Source: JBFLYZ01 sp040756415 (GTDB lineage: Bacteria; Bacteroidota; Bacteroidia; JADZBD01). From it: 64,000 bases of DNA. The notes below the pieces were generated by a model that was not told the DNA's origin, ran no database searches, and was given only the letters and a program-made list of their open reading frames with translations. The stretch spans positions 1 to 64,000 of the forward strand of contig JBFLYZ010000012.1 in assembly GCA_040756415.1 (NCBI GenBank). Direction: 5' to 3'. The translations under genes and the position numbers were made by a program. Each line of letters begins with the position of its first letter. The stretch's first letter is position 1. Of the stretch, positions 34,639-44,437 are shown piece after piece.

Positions 34639-35415
34639 TCAGGCCTTTTGCTTTTCAGCGCCCTGGAAGGCAGGATCGACCAGGATGCGTCCGCAATGCT
34701 CGCACACCAGTATCTTCTTGTGCAGCTTGATATCGAGCTGGCGCTGGGGCGGGATCTTGTTGAAGCATCCACCGCAGGCATCACGCTCCACCACTACTAC
34801 GGCCAGGCCGTTCTTGGCATTGGCACGTATACGCTTGTAGGCGTTGAGCAGGCGGTCTTCGATCATGTTCTCGGCCTGCTGCGATCTTTTCTGCAGGGCC
34901 TCCTCCTCCTTCTGGGTCTCGGCAATGATATCTTCCAGCTCGGCCTTTTTGGCTTTCAGGATCTTGTTGCGGTCCTTGAGCTCTTCTTCACACTGCTCGA
35001 TGAGCTCTTTCTTGCCGGCTATCTGTACTTTGAATTCCTTAATACGTTTTTCCGAAAGCTGTATCTCCAGGTTCTGGAACTCGATCTCCTTGGTCAGCGA
35101 GTCGTATTCGCGGTTGTTGCGCACCTTGCTCTGCTGCGACTCGTATTTCTTGATCAGCGCGGCCGAATCCTTCATGGCGTTCTTCTTGGCCGCGATCTGC
35201 TCTTCGAGCTCTGTGATCTCGTCATTATGCTTCTTGATGCGCGCTTCCAGGCCGATCACGATATCTTCCAGGTCATTCACCTCCAGCGGCAGCTCGCCCC
35301 TGACGGTACGTATGCGGTCTATCTCAGAATCAATGGTTTGGAGGGTGTAAAGCGCTTTCAGTTTTTCCTCAACGGAAACATCTATTTTTTCGGCATTCGA
35401 TTTGGCTTTGGCCAT
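34639..35415 (-). CDS. Coiled-coil protein with C4 zinc ribbon (DUF164/CdsZ type)
   Basis: 258 residues: a long coiled coil (residues about 20-200, with repeated E-K heptads such as LEELEEQIAAKKNAMKDSAALIKK) and a terminal zinc ribbon with CGGC (C214, C217) and CEHC (C238, C241). Members of this family are widespread; nucleic-acid binding is often proposed but not proven. It starts two bases after the Nif3 gene stop, so the pair is one operon, a common arrangement in Bacteroidota. Confidence 0.88.
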   Translation of the reverse strand: MAKAKSNAEKIDVSVEEKLKALYTLQTIDSEIDRIRTVRGELPLEVNDLEDIVIGLEARIKKHNDEITELEEQIAAKKNAMKDSAALIKKYESQQSKVRNNREYDSLTKEIEFQNLEIQLSEKRIKEFKVQIAGKKELIEQCEEELKDRNKILKAKKAELEDIIAETQKEEEALQKRSQQAENMIEDRLLNAYKRIRANAKNGLAVVVVERDACGGCFNKIPPQRQLDIKLHKKILVCEHCGRILVDPAFQGAEKQKA

Positions 35416-35417
35416 CT

Positions 35418-36512
35418 TTACAGGTAATTTATCGGGTTTGTGTTGGTTTTTGACAAATGGACGGCAAATGTAGGAAATTTTTCCTTTAAAAGGTCATAAA
35501 ATAAGGCCCCCGTGAACTGCTCGCTTTCATAGTGTCCAATATCGGCAACCAGTATGCGCTTATCGGCATCAAAAAACTCATGGTATTTAAAGTCAGCGCT
35601 TACATAAGCATCTGCTCCTGAGGCAATTGCGTCCTTGAGCAAAAAGCTTCCCGCCCCCCCGCAAACCGCTACCTTCCTGATCTTTTTTCCAAGCAGGGCC
35701 GTATGCCTGATCCCACCCGCTTTCATGGCCGTTTTCAGCCTTTTCAGGAAGGTGCCTTCGGTCAGTTCTTTTTCCAGCTCACCGGTCATTCCCGAGCCGG
35801 CCAAAGGAAAGGTATTGGCCAGGGGATAGATATCGTAAGCCACCTCCTCGTAGGGGTGCGAAGCGAAAAGGGCCTTCAGCACCTGGTGCTCTATGCTCAC
35901 GGGATAGATGGTTTCAATGCGTTGCTCCTTTTCGCGGTGCTGTTTTCCTTTCTTACCTACATACGGGTTGGTTTCTTCACCACCCCTGAAGGTGCCGAAG
36001 CCCTCCGTATTGAAACTGCACTGGTCATAATTACCGATATGCCCGGCACCGGCCGCAAAAAGGGCCTGCCTCACCGTATCGGCCTTTTCGACCGGGCAAA
36101 AGGTGACCAGCTTGCGGAGCAACCCGATACGGGGAGAAAGTATGCGGCAGTTCCTGAGGCCCAGGCGCTGGGCTATCCTGGCATTGACGCCCTGCCTGAC
36201 ATTATCCAGGTTGGTATGTGCCGCGTAGATGGCCACGTTGTTCTGTATGGCTTTGATCACCGCGCGCTCCACGTAATTCTTTCCGTTGATCTTTTTCAGC
36301 CCGCTGAAAATGATGGGGTGATGCGCGATCACCAGGTTACAGCCCCGTTTGACCGCCTCATCAATTACCTCCTCGGTACTGTCGAGGCAGATGAGCGCGG
36401 CACTTGCTTCCTGCTCTGGCGAACCCACCAGCAGCCCGGCATTATCGTAGCTTTCCTGTAGCGAAAGCGGGGCTATGCTTTCAATGTAAGCGCTTATTTC
36501 CTTAACTTTCAT
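35418..36512 (-). CDS. Nif3-like dinuclear metal centre protein with PII/CutA-like insert
   Basis: Start set at ATG 36512 (KVKEISAYIESIAPLSLQESYDNAGLLVG); the frame is open 18 codons further up. Metal ligands are visible in NLVIAHHPIIFSG, HTNLD, and the late DIGHYESEQF. The middle section (LVTFCPVEKADTVRQALFAAGAGHIGNYDQCSFNTEGFGTFRGG) is the CutA/PII-like domain inserted in the YqfO-type subfamily. The protein forms hexameric toroids with two metals per subunit; the reaction is unclear, though a GTP cyclohydrolase 1 type 2 label is often applied. Confidence 0.9.
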   Translation of the reverse strand: MKVKEISAYIESIAPLSLQESYDNAGLLVGSPEQEASAALICLDSTEEVIDEAVKRGCNLVIAHHPIIFSGLKKINGKNYVERAVIKAIQNNVAIYAAHTNLDNVRQGVNARIAQRLGLRNCRILSPRIGLLRKLVTFCPVEKADTVRQALFAAGAGHIGNYDQCSFNTEGFGTFRGGEETNPYVGKKGKQHREKEQRIETIYPVSIEHQVLKALFASHPYEEVAYDIYPLANTFPLAGSGMTGELEKELTEGTFLKRLKTAMKAGGIRHTALLGKKIRKVAVCGGAGSFLLKDAIASGADAYVSADFKYHEFFDADKRILVADIGHYESEQFTGALFYDLLKEKFPTFAVHLSKTNTNPINYL

Positions 36513-36655
36513 AGGATCGGGATAAAGGGCTAATTTACGAATTTCATCCGCCTGCTGACCCGGCACCTGGCTTCACCGCCCGCCAGCCGTTCCTTACGCT
36601 GACAACCATTCAATTCCGGAATTTTTTTTATCTTCACTAAAAAACCACACCCATC

Positions 36656-37900
36656 ATGATCAGGAAACTATCTGCCGCCCTGCTCTTCGTACTGGTTACC
36701 TGCCTCTCCGCTACGGCCCAGCAGCAGGATAACTTCACCAGCAAGGAGGTCAAGACTTACAAGAAGTCGGTCAAATATTTTGAGAAAGCCCAAAAGGCCG
36801 AAGGCGACAAGGCCTATACTTATTATAATAAGGCCATCTCCACGCTCAAGCCGGTGCTGGATGCGCACCCCAAGAACGAACAGCTATGGGACGTGATGGT
36901 AGAATATTACTATTACCGCTATTCTACCGAAGAGAACATGGTCGAGTTCCTCAGAGCATTTCAGAAGTATGGCGTGAAGAACGCCAAGACCGCGGAGGAA
37001 AAGGCCATTTACCAGAACATGAAGATCGATACGACCAAAATGTACGAGTACAAGGTCAGCCTGCTGGATATGTGCCGCCAGGCCACGTTCAACTGTGAGA
37101 AGCCGGAATACGCCTCGATCTATATCCGCCTGCTCTCGATCGAGCCCAAGTACAGGCCCGAGATCAGCGATGAGGCCCAGGAGAAGTTCAGTGAAGCCGG
37201 CAAGGAATACCGCAGTAAGAATTACCTGGGGGCTGTAAAGCTCTACAAGGAGGCTTACAAGCTCGACAGTACCTACTACCGCGCAGTGCTGTACATCGGC
37301 CAGAGCTATGCCAACAATACCGATTACGATAACGCCATACCCTGGCTGGAAAAGGCCATTACGATGATGCCCGAAAAGCTGGAGGGGAGAAAATACCTGG
37401 TCGATGTTTACATGGAGCAGCGTAAGGACCAGAAAGCCTATGACGAATGCATAAATGCCATCCTGGTGCACCCGGATATAGGCATGTTCATACGCCTGGA
37501 GACGATAGCCAAGCGCCTGGGCAAGGAATACAACAGGCGCTGGATCACGCGCGATTTTGAGCCGAACAAGAGTCTGCAGGTGCCGGCCGATTCGCCCTGG
37601 AAGTATTATTATGAAGCCAAGAAGAACATTGCGCCTTACTGCGATGCCAGCGGGGTGATCGTGAAGGAGAACAGCCTCACCAAGCAGAAATATATGGAGG
37701 CCTATTGCTGGGAATACATGCTGCAGAATACCAGCGATACGCGCTTTTCATTCGCCAAAAAGATGATGGATGCGGGCTTCCTGGATTGCTATGTGCTGGT
37801 ATCCATGTACCATGTGAACGTGAACGACCAGTTCATTGATTTTGCCAAGAACGATGCGGATAAGATCCGCAAATACATCAGCACGTACATGATGGAATAA
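36656..37900 (+). CDS. Secreted TPR protein
   Basis: 414 residues with a signal peptide (MIRKLSAALLFVLVTCLSATA) and TPR units, clearest in YLGAVKLYKEAYKLDSTYYRAVLYIGQSYANNTDYDNAIPWLEKAI. The C-terminal third contains DFEPNKSLQVPADSPWKYYYEAKKNIAPYCDASGVI, which I do not recognise. It may serve as a periplasmic scaffold. The gene stands alone, convergent with pheT. Confidence 0.75.
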   Translation: MIRKLSAALLFVLVTCLSATAQQQDNFTSKEVKTYKKSVKYFEKAQKAEGDKAYTYYNKAISTLKPVLDAHPKNEQLWDVMVEYYYYRYSTEENMVEFLRAFQKYGVKNAKTAEEKAIYQNMKIDTTKMYEYKVSLLDMCRQATFNCEKPEYASIYIRLLSIEPKYRPEISDEAQEKFSEAGKEYRSKNYLGAVKLYKEAYKLDSTYYRAVLYIGQSYANNTDYDNAIPWLEKAITMMPEKLEGRKYLVDVYMEQRKDQKAYDECINAILVHPDIGMFIRLETIAKRLGKEYNRRWITRDFEPNKSLQVPADSPWKYYYEAKKNIAPYCDASGVIVKENSLTKQKYMEAYCWEYMLQNTSDTRFSFAKKMMDAGFLDCYVLVSMYHVNVNDQFIDFAKNDADKIRKYISTYMME

Positions 37901-37905
37901 GCCGG

Positions 37906-40317
37906 TCAGCGAACCACCGCACCGGCCTGTTCGGCATAGGCTTTTATCAGCCGCTCCATGACCGCTTCAACCTGCTTGTCGGTGAGCGTAGCCTTGCTGT
38001 CCTGGAAAATAAAGCTCAGGGCGTACGACTTCTTGTTCTTTTCGATCTTGTCGCCCTCGTATACGTCAAAAAGGCTCACCGTTTTCAGCAGGTCCTTTTC
38101 CGTCTGGTAGGCCAGCCGCTCCAGTTGCTCATAACGTATGTGCTTATCCACCAGCAAGGCCAGGTCGCGTCTTACCTCGGGGAACCTGGCTACTTCAGCG
38201 AACGTTATCCTCACGGTCTTTGCCAGGGCCGTTACCGCATCCCAGTTGAAATCGGCATACAGCACCTCCTGCCGTATGTCGAATTTTTTCAGGATATCTT
38301 TCTTTACCCAGCCGAAATGGACCAGCCTGACCTTACCCGATACATAGTCCAGGCCCTGCGAAAGCGCATCCTGCTTTGTTTCGGCTGACGAAAAGCGGTC
38401 AATGCCCAGCCGCCCCAGGATATTGCCCACGAAAGCCTTTACCTGGTAGAAATCAACTTTTTCTTCACCGGTCTTCCACGACTCAGCGTGCTTCCGCCCG
38501 CACAGGAACAGCGCAAGATGGTTTTCTTCGTTATAGGCGCTGAACTTGTTGTAGACCTTCCCGAACTCGTACAGTTTAAGGTCGGCCCGCTTATGGTTCT
38601 GGTTGTAGGCGATGGCTTCCAGGCCACCGTACAGCAATGTTTGCCGCATCATATCCAGCTCAGCGCTCAGCGGGTTCAGTATTTTCACCCCGTGATCCTG
38701 GTCAGCATAATAAGCCGACCGGGTAAGCGAGTTGGTCAATATCTCCGAGAACCCGTTAGCGCTCAGCAGGTCAGCAACCGCTTCGCGCATACGCTCCGGG
38801 TCGGGCGATGGCGAGTAAGACAGCGAGGAGCGCATGAAAGCGGGTAATTTGATATTGTCGTATCCGTAGATACGGAGTATTTCTTCGATCACATCCGCTT
38901 CGCGCTGCACATCTACTTTGCGCGGTGGCACTTCGAGCAAAAGCGCATCGTTGCCTTCGGAGGTGATCGTAATATCCAGGGCTGTCAATATGCGCTTGAT
39001 CGCATCGTGCGGCAGCTCGTTGCCGGCCAGCACGGCACAGTTCTTATAGGAAAAAGCCACCTTGAAGTTCTCTGCTTTCTTCGGATAGATATCAATTATA
39101 TCCGAGGCGATCTCCCCTCCCGCCACCTCTTTGATCAGCAGGGCCGCGCGCTGCAGGGCGTAAACGGTCACCGCGGGATCGGCACCGCGCTCGTAGCGGA
39201 ACGAGGCATCGGTCTTTAACCCGTGCCGCCTGGCGGTTTTGCGTATATGGCCCGGATCGAAATAGGCGCTCTCCAGGAAGATGTTACGGGTTCCTTCTTT
39301 CACGCCCGATTCCGTGCCTCCGAATACGCCCGCGATGCACATGCCGCTTTCGGCATTGCAGATCATGAGGTCATCGGCAGCCAGCTCGCGCTCCGTTTCA
39401 TCAAGGGTCCTGAACCGGGTCTTTGCCGGCAGCTTTTTAACGATCACTTTCCCGCCTTTGATCCTGTCAGCGTCAAACGCATGAAGAGGCTGACCCAGCT
39501 CATGCAGCACGAAATTGGTCACGTCAACGATATTGTTGATGCTGCGTACGCCTATAGCCGCCAGCCGCTCTTTGAGCCAGGCGGGGGATTCTTTGACGGT
39601 CACATTTGAAATACACACGCCCGAATAGCGCGGGCAGGCCTCCGTATCGGCCACCACCACTTCAATAGTCAGCTTATGATTGTCGACAGCAAAGTCGTTA
39701 ACCGGAGGAAGTTTAAGCGATAATTGTGTTTCATTTCTATAATTAAGCACCGCCAGCAGGTCGCGCGCCACGCCTATGTGCGATGCAGCGTCAGCCCGGT
39801 TGGGGGTAAGGCCGATCTCGAATATGTGATCGCTGCTGATATTGAAATAAGCGCTGGCCGGGGTGCCGACCTTAGCCGCAGGATCGAGGACCATAATACC
39901 CTCGTGCGATGTTCCCAGGCCTATCTCGTCTTCCGCACAGATCATGCCCTCTGAAACAACCCCTCTTATCTTCGACTTTTTTATCTGGAAAGGCTCTCCC
40001 GAACCTGGATACAAGGTTGAACCGACCGTAGCCACCACTACTTTCTGTCCTGCTGCTACGTTGGCCGCACCGCAAACGATGTTCAGCACTTGGCCTGTCC
40101 CAATATCCACAGTCGTGACGCTCAGGCGGTCGGCATCAGGATGTTTTTCTTTGGTCTTTACCTCACCGATCACCATCCCCTCCAGCCCGCCTTTCACGCT
40201 TTCGAACTTTTCAATGCTCTCCACCTCCAGCCCGCATCCCGTGAGCAAGCGGGCGGTTTCCCCGGGAGAAAGGTCCAGGTCAATGTACTGCTTAAGCCAG
40301 TTGAAAGAGATCTTCAT
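37906..40317 (-). CDS. pheT: Phenylalanine-tRNA ligase beta subunit
   Basis: 803 residues, full length. N-terminal tRNA-binding (EMAP-like) domain at about 40-155 (VIGEVKTKEKHPDADRLSVTTVDIGTG ... IVCGAANVAAGQKV), B3/B4 editing region, B5, and a C-terminal ferredoxin-fold anticodon-binding domain (FPEVRRDLALLVDKHIRYEQLERLAYQTEKDLLKTVSLFDVY). It charges tRNA-Phe together with PheS, which is not in the window, so the two subunit genes are unlinked here. A palindrome lies in its 5' untranslated region. Confidence 0.97.
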   Translation of the reverse strand: MKISFNWLKQYIDLDLSPGETARLLTGCGLEVESIEKFESVKGGLEGMVIGEVKTKEKHPDADRLSVTTVDIGTGQVLNIVCGAANVAAGQKVVVATVGSTLYPGSGEPFQIKKSKIRGVVSEGMICAEDEIGLGTSHEGIMVLDPAAKVGTPASAYFNISSDHIFEIGLTPNRADAASHIGVARDLLAVLNYRNETQLSLKLPPVNDFAVDNHKLTIEVVVADTEACPRYSGVCISNVTVKESPAWLKERLAAIGVRSINNIVDVTNFVLHELGQPLHAFDADRIKGGKVIVKKLPAKTRFRTLDETERELAADDLMICNAESGMCIAGVFGGTESGVKEGTRNIFLESAYFDPGHIRKTARRHGLKTDASFRYERGADPAVTVYALQRAALLIKEVAGGEIASDIIDIYPKKAENFKVAFSYKNCAVLAGNELPHDAIKRILTALDITITSEGNDALLLEVPPRKVDVQREADVIEEILRIYGYDNIKLPAFMRSSLSYSPSPDPERMREAVADLLSANGFSEILTNSLTRSAYYADQDHGVKILNPLSAELDMMRQTLLYGGLEAIAYNQNHKRADLKLYEFGKVYNKFSAYNEENHLALFLCGRKHAESWKTGEEKVDFYQVKAFVGNILGRLGIDRFSSAETKQDALSQGLDYVSGKVRLVHFGWVKKDILKKFDIRQEVLYADFNWDAVTALAKTVRITFAEVARFPEVRRDLALLVDKHIRYEQLERLAYQTEKDLLKTVSLFDVYEGDKIEKNKKSYALSFIFQDSKATLTDKQVEAVMERLIKAYAEQAGAVVR

Positions 40318-40318
40318 A

Positions 40319-40343
40319 CTGTGAAATCACAGCGGCAAAAGTA
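40319..40343 (-). promoter_or_regulatory. pheT promoter element with adjacent 6-2-6 palindrome
   Basis: Minus-strand TACTTTTG (40336-40343) matches TAnnTTTG, 18 nt before the pheT ATG. Directly after it lies a perfect inverted repeat CTGTGA AA TCACAG (40319-40332), so the predicted transcription start falls at its edge. It looks like an operator; the two-nt centre is too short for a hairpin loop. Confidence 0.42.
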
Positions 40344-40369
40344 AACAATAAATTGCGAAAGGAAAGGTC

Positions 40370-42517
40370 TTACCGGACCAGCGTCACATGCCCGATATAG
40401 GTATGCTCCTGCCATTCCACCACATCGGTGCATACGATCTTCCACACGTACACATCCTGCTGGCAGGGGTCGCCTTTGAACGTGCCGTCCCAACCGGCCT
40501 TGGGATCATCGGTGATAAAGAAGAGCTGGCCCCAGCGGTCGAAGATCATGAACTTGTAATTGGTCACACCCATCACCTTGGGCATAAAGATCTCGTTATG
40601 CCCGTCAGCATTCGGGGTAAAGGCATTGGGAATGAAGAAGCGGAACTCGGGCCTGATCTCTATGCGCAGGCTAAATGTATCGCTGCAGCCGAACTCGTTG
40701 AGAACAACCTGGTAGGAATCGTAAACGCCAGGAGCCTGGTAAGAATAGGTGCCGCTGCAGTTACCCCAGTTGCCATCGCCATAATACAGCATGCAGGCAG
40801 TATTGCCCTGGCTCAGGTCGGTGAAGGTAACCTCAGGATAGAAGATAGAGGTGACCAGCGGATCAGCGGTATAGAATGCAGTTGGTTTCGGGTGCACCGT
40901 GATCATATTGGGCGATACAAAGGTGAGTGTATCCACGCAGCCGTTGGTGGTGACAACAGTGAGCGTGACCGTATACACCCCGGGCTGGGTATACGTATGA
41001 ATAGGATTAGGCGCGACCGAAAAGGAGCCGTCACCAAAATCCCAGAGGTAGTTGGTCACCATGTTGCCCGTAAGCGAGCTGTTGGTGAACTGCACCATAA
41101 AGGGCGCGCAGCCGGCCTGGGGCGTGGAGTTGAAGCTGGCCGTGGGCAAAGGATGCACGATCACCGAATCGGTATAGGTTTGCGTACACCCGTTCTCCGA
41201 AACGGTAAGCGTTATGGGGTAAACGCCAGGAGCGCTGAACGTAACATTCGTTGGATTCTGCGCGCTGGAAGTTTGCGGAGTGGCATTAGGGCCAAAATTC
41301 CAGGCAAAGGTTCCGTTGCCCATGAAATTGCCACCGGCCGTGAAACTAAAGCTGTTTCCCGTTATACATTGCCCGGGTGGCGGAATAAAGCTGGGCGCCA
41401 GCAAGGGGTAAATGTAAAAAGTGGTGTACCCGGTATCTGCACAGGGCAGGCCCGGATTGGCAATGAGCATGACATTATACACCCCGCTGTCGCTATAGGT
41501 ATAGGTAGGCGTGGGCAGCAGGGAGGTATCGCCATTGGAAAGATGATCACCGAAGTTCCACCAATAGGTGGTTGCGTTAACGCTCGAGTTCAGGAAGTTG
41601 ACCGTATAGCCGAAACAGAACGTGACCTGCGATGGGATGGACGAAACCACAATGCCAGGGCAGTTCAGCACGTTGAACTGGTAGTCGCGCTTGTTGACGC
41701 TGAGCAGTTGCCCGCCCCGGTATTCCTTCACGCAAACGGCCACCACCCACTGCCCTATCATATTCGGAGTTCCCGTAAGCAGGCCGGTATTGATGTTGAT
41801 GCTCATGGCCGGGTTGGCGCTCATGGGATAGGTAGCATTATAAGGCACCTGCCAGGGTACAAAGGCGTAAGGCGGTGCGGCTGGCGGAACCGGCATGGGA
41901 TTGGTCTGGCTGCCCCCGTCATAGGGATCGCACAGCTCGTAGACCAGCGAGTCGCCATCGGGGTCGGTGGCCGAATGGTTGAACGTAAACGGCACATTGG
42001 CGCACATGAACAGCGGGGGCAGGCTGTCGTAGCGCGGGCTGCTGTTGCCAACGGCAAGCGAAGGATCGGGTATATGGCAAACATAGGTCGATCCTACTGC
42101 CAGCGGGTTGATGATGTTGAGTATGGTCTGGTTCCTGCAGCAGCGCTGGTAAGAAAGGTAATACCCGCCCGCAATGGGAGGCAGGTTCACCACATCCGTA
42201 TAAACGGCCTCTTCCACGCACACGTTGGAGGGCGGAACAAAACAGGGATTATTGAGCGTGATCGGGAGCTGGGTGGCGCCAGGAAAGGCCATGCTCAGGG
42301 TGGTGACCAGGGTGCCCGCGGCATTGTAAACGCCTACCGTAGCCGGGTTGTCGAAAGGGGCCTGGCCGTTGATGCAATCGCGGTACACCTTCAGCGTGAC
42401 CAGGTAATCGTTATTGCCCAGGTAATCGTAATAGATCTCTCCGCCTACTATATGCGTAGCAGAGCTGTTCGCGGCAAACAGGAAGGGGATAAGAACGTAA
42501 GCTAAGCGTTTGATCAT
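40370..42517 (-). CDS. PKD-domain surface protein with T9SS type B (gliding-motility-associated) C-terminus
   Basis: 715 residues with a signal peptide, an N-terminal beta-rich region (ATHIVGGEIYYDYLGNNDYLVTLKVYRDCINGQAPFDNPATVGVY) typical of large Bacteroidota surface proteins, several PKD modules (YWWNFGDHLSNGDTSLLPTPTYTYSDSGVYNVML, FAWNFGPNATPQTSS, YLWDFGDGSFSVAPNPIHTYTQPGVYTVTL) and a type B C-terminal domain (NAFTPNADGHNEIFMPKVMG ... FDRWGQLFF ... GWDGTFKGDPCQQDVYVWKI). It is the last gene of a three-gene operon; its ATG overlaps the previous stop by one base. Confidence 0.9.
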   Translation of the reverse strand: MIKRLAYVLIPFLFAANSSATHIVGGEIYYDYLGNNDYLVTLKVYRDCINGQAPFDNPATVGVYNAAGTLVTTLSMAFPGATQLPITLNNPCFVPPSNVCVEEAVYTDVVNLPPIAGGYYLSYQRCCRNQTILNIINPLAVGSTYVCHIPDPSLAVGNSSPRYDSLPPLFMCANVPFTFNHSATDPDGDSLVYELCDPYDGGSQTNPMPVPPAAPPYAFVPWQVPYNATYPMSANPAMSININTGLLTGTPNMIGQWVVAVCVKEYRGGQLLSVNKRDYQFNVLNCPGIVVSSIPSQVTFCFGYTVNFLNSSVNATTYWWNFGDHLSNGDTSLLPTPTYTYSDSGVYNVMLIANPGLPCADTGYTTFYIYPLLAPSFIPPPGQCITGNSFSFTAGGNFMGNGTFAWNFGPNATPQTSSAQNPTNVTFSAPGVYPITLTVSENGCTQTYTDSVIVHPLPTASFNSTPQAGCAPFMVQFTNSSLTGNMVTNYLWDFGDGSFSVAPNPIHTYTQPGVYTVTLTVVTTNGCVDTLTFVSPNMITVHPKPTAFYTADPLVTSIFYPEVTFTDLSQGNTACMLYYGDGNWGNCSGTYSYQAPGVYDSYQVVLNEFGCSDTFSLRIEIRPEFRFFIPNAFTPNADGHNEIFMPKVMGVTNYKFMIFDRWGQLFFITDDPKAGWDGTFKGDPCQQDVYVWKIVCTDVVEWQEHTYIGHVTLVR

Positions 42518-44427
42518 TAATTATTCCTTAACAGGGTAAGGAAGCCGGGGAATGTTCTTCCGTCAGATAAATACAATATGAAATAATACGTACCATCTAC
42601 AACATTCTTGCCATCCCAGTCATTCTGGTAATTGCTGTTCTCGTAGGTCACCTTTCCCCAGCGGTTATATACGACTAGCCTGCTGTTGGGATAGTGGTCA
42701 AGGTTCTCGAACTCAAAGAAATCGTTCTCGCCATCCCCGTTAGGGGTAAATACGTTGGGAATGGATATTTCGCAATCCATCTCCACGGTGACCAGCACCA
42801 TTTCGGTATCAATGGTTCCGCACAGGTTCATCACGGTAATGAGGTAGGTGCTGGTGCCGGTAGTGCTGCTGATGGTGGTGCTGGGCGTATTGGCGTTCAC
42901 CACGTCCGGCCCGGAAACAGTGGTCCAGGAATAGGATGAGGCCGTGCCCGTGACGGTGGCATTGAGCTGCACCTCTTCCCCTACGCAAACCGTAATATCA
43001 GGCGAGCTTACTGAAAGCGCGGAAGGGATCACGTTCACGGTGATCGTTTGCGGTGTGACCACCGAGTTACAGCTATCGGTCACCGTTACCGAATAGGTGG
43101 TCGTAACAGTAGGCGATACAACAATGCTGGGCAGGTTGGAGCCGGTCGACCAGCTATAGGTATAGGGCTGCACGCCACCGCTGGCCTGGGCGCTGAGGAA
43201 TACCTGGTCGCCAGGGCATATGGACGTATCCGCTGAAGCGGACAGGCTCATGGGTACATAATCACCGATGTAGAAGGTCACGTAGGTCACGCCCTGGGTA
43301 CAAAAGCCGGTTGTCACAGCTTGTATATTAACGGTATCGAGCCCTTCGGGCAGCCCATCGGAAGTGGCGGTAATGCAGATAGTGACCGTATCCACGCCAA
43401 CCGGGAAGATCACCTGGCTGGGCACCTGGGTATAGTCGGTACCGTTTGTGGCGTTGCCGGAAATGTTCAGTTGCACCGTATCGGCAAGGGTGGTATTGGT
43501 GCGGATGAAGTGCAGGCAGGCCTGCCCGCAGCCTTCGAACAGGGTAGAATCGTTCGGGCCGCCATAGCTGATATCGGCCTGGATATTGATGCCGCTGGCC
43601 GAGAAGCTGCCCGCCTCCAGGAAAACGCCCGAGTCGATCCAGTCGTCACCGCCATCGCCAATGGCCAGCTTGATGTGATAGGTCTGACCGCACTGAACCG
43701 GGTACGAAGCCGTAAGCGGAACGGTAAAGCCATCGTACTGCACATCGGGCCCGTCAGGCGCGGTGCCGGTACCATTGCCGTCACCGTTATCGAAATAGTA
43801 CTGGCCGTTATTGTTCAGGTTCAGGTTGAACATGGTCACCGGCAATGTGGTCTGAGGGATGAGGGCGATGTTCACCGCGTTGTTGGTGAACGGCCCGTTG
43901 ATGCCCGGACCGCTCAGGAAGAAGCCAAAGCCATCATTGATCCCACCGGGAAAGGTGCTTACATACTCCATGTATTCGTCCGAGCCGAACACATAACGGA
44001 ACTTGACGGTATCGGCCATGGGAACGAAATCGAACTCCAGGATACAGGCATCGTAGCTGAGCGTGGGCGACATGATCAAATCCAGGTCGGGATCGCCCGG
44101 CAGCCCGCTCTGCAGCGCTGCGTTGGACGAGTTGTTCGGGCCGGGGGCCAGGGCGATATCACCGCTGGTCATGATAATACCGCTGTCGAGGTTAAGGTTG
44201 GTGCCTACCCCGTTGAAAAAGCCAATGGCAACGGGAACGCCATTATAGGTGAAGTTGGATGCGGTAACCCCCGAACCAAGCAGCACGTTCTGCACCAGGT
44301 ACGAAACGCTGTTGTAAGGCGCGTTGTTGGTAACGCTGATCTGGGCTGAAACGGGGGCAGAAAAAAAATGAGCAGCCGCGAGGCAGCCGCTCATAAGAAT
44401 TGAAAAGCTTAGCTTTTTTACGCTCAT
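42517..44427 (-). CDS. Choice-of-anchor L surface protein with T9SS type B C-terminus (copy 2)
   Basis: 636 residues. The N-terminal 270 residues are a choice-of-anchor L domain (APYNSVSYLVQNVLLGSGVTASNFTYNGVPVAIGFF ... LPGDPDLDLIMSPTLSYDACILEFDFVPMADTVKFRYVFGSDEYMEYVS), then Calx-beta/Ig-like repeats, two Ig-like sections (DTSICPGDQVFLSAQASGGVQPYTYSWS) and a type B sorting domain (NVFTPNGDGENDFFEFENLDHYPNSRLVVYNRWGKVTYEN). It is a close paralogue of the next gene upstream in its N-terminal half. It is a likely adhesin or matrix component at the surface. Confidence 0.9.
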   Translation of the reverse strand: MSVKKLSFSILMSGCLAAAHFFSAPVSAQISVTNNAPYNSVSYLVQNVLLGSGVTASNFTYNGVPVAIGFFNGVGTNLNLDSGIIMTSGDIALAPGPNNSSNAALQSGLPGDPDLDLIMSPTLSYDACILEFDFVPMADTVKFRYVFGSDEYMEYVSTFPGGINDGFGFFLSGPGINGPFTNNAVNIALIPQTTLPVTMFNLNLNNNGQYYFDNGDGNGTGTAPDGPDVQYDGFTVPLTASYPVQCGQTYHIKLAIGDGGDDWIDSGVFLEAGSFSASGINIQADISYGGPNDSTLFEGCGQACLHFIRTNTTLADTVQLNISGNATNGTDYTQVPSQVIFPVGVDTVTICITATSDGLPEGLDTVNIQAVTTGFCTQGVTYVTFYIGDYVPMSLSASADTSICPGDQVFLSAQASGGVQPYTYSWSTGSNLPSIVVSPTVTTTYSVTVTDSCNSVVTPQTITVNVIPSALSVSSPDITVCVGEEVQLNATVTGTASSYSWTTVSGPDVVNANTPSTTISSTTGTSTYLITVMNLCGTIDTEMVLVTVEMDCEISIPNVFTPNGDGENDFFEFENLDHYPNSRLVVYNRWGKVTYENSNYQNDWDGKNVVDGTYYFILYLSDGRTFPGFLTLLRNN

Positions 44428-44437
44428 AAAAAAGGGT

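Noticed and set aside
37901..37926. Inverted GCCGGT/ACCGGC at the convergent ends of the TPR gene and pheT as a terminator
   Set aside because: The arms are six bases with a 14-nt loop, lie partly within coding sequence, and have no T-tract.
40319..40332. The pheT palindrome as a CRP site
   Set aside because: CRP half-sites are separated by six bases; here there are two. Only the half-site sequence is similar.
40388..42505. A 705-codon open frame on the plus strand, antisense to the PKD surface protein
   Set aside because: It has no recognisable domain or signal peptide and mirrors the codon structure of the real gene. Similar long antisense frames lie opposite hutU (22986-24476), metH (61791-63272) and the Omp28-like gene (31812-32741).
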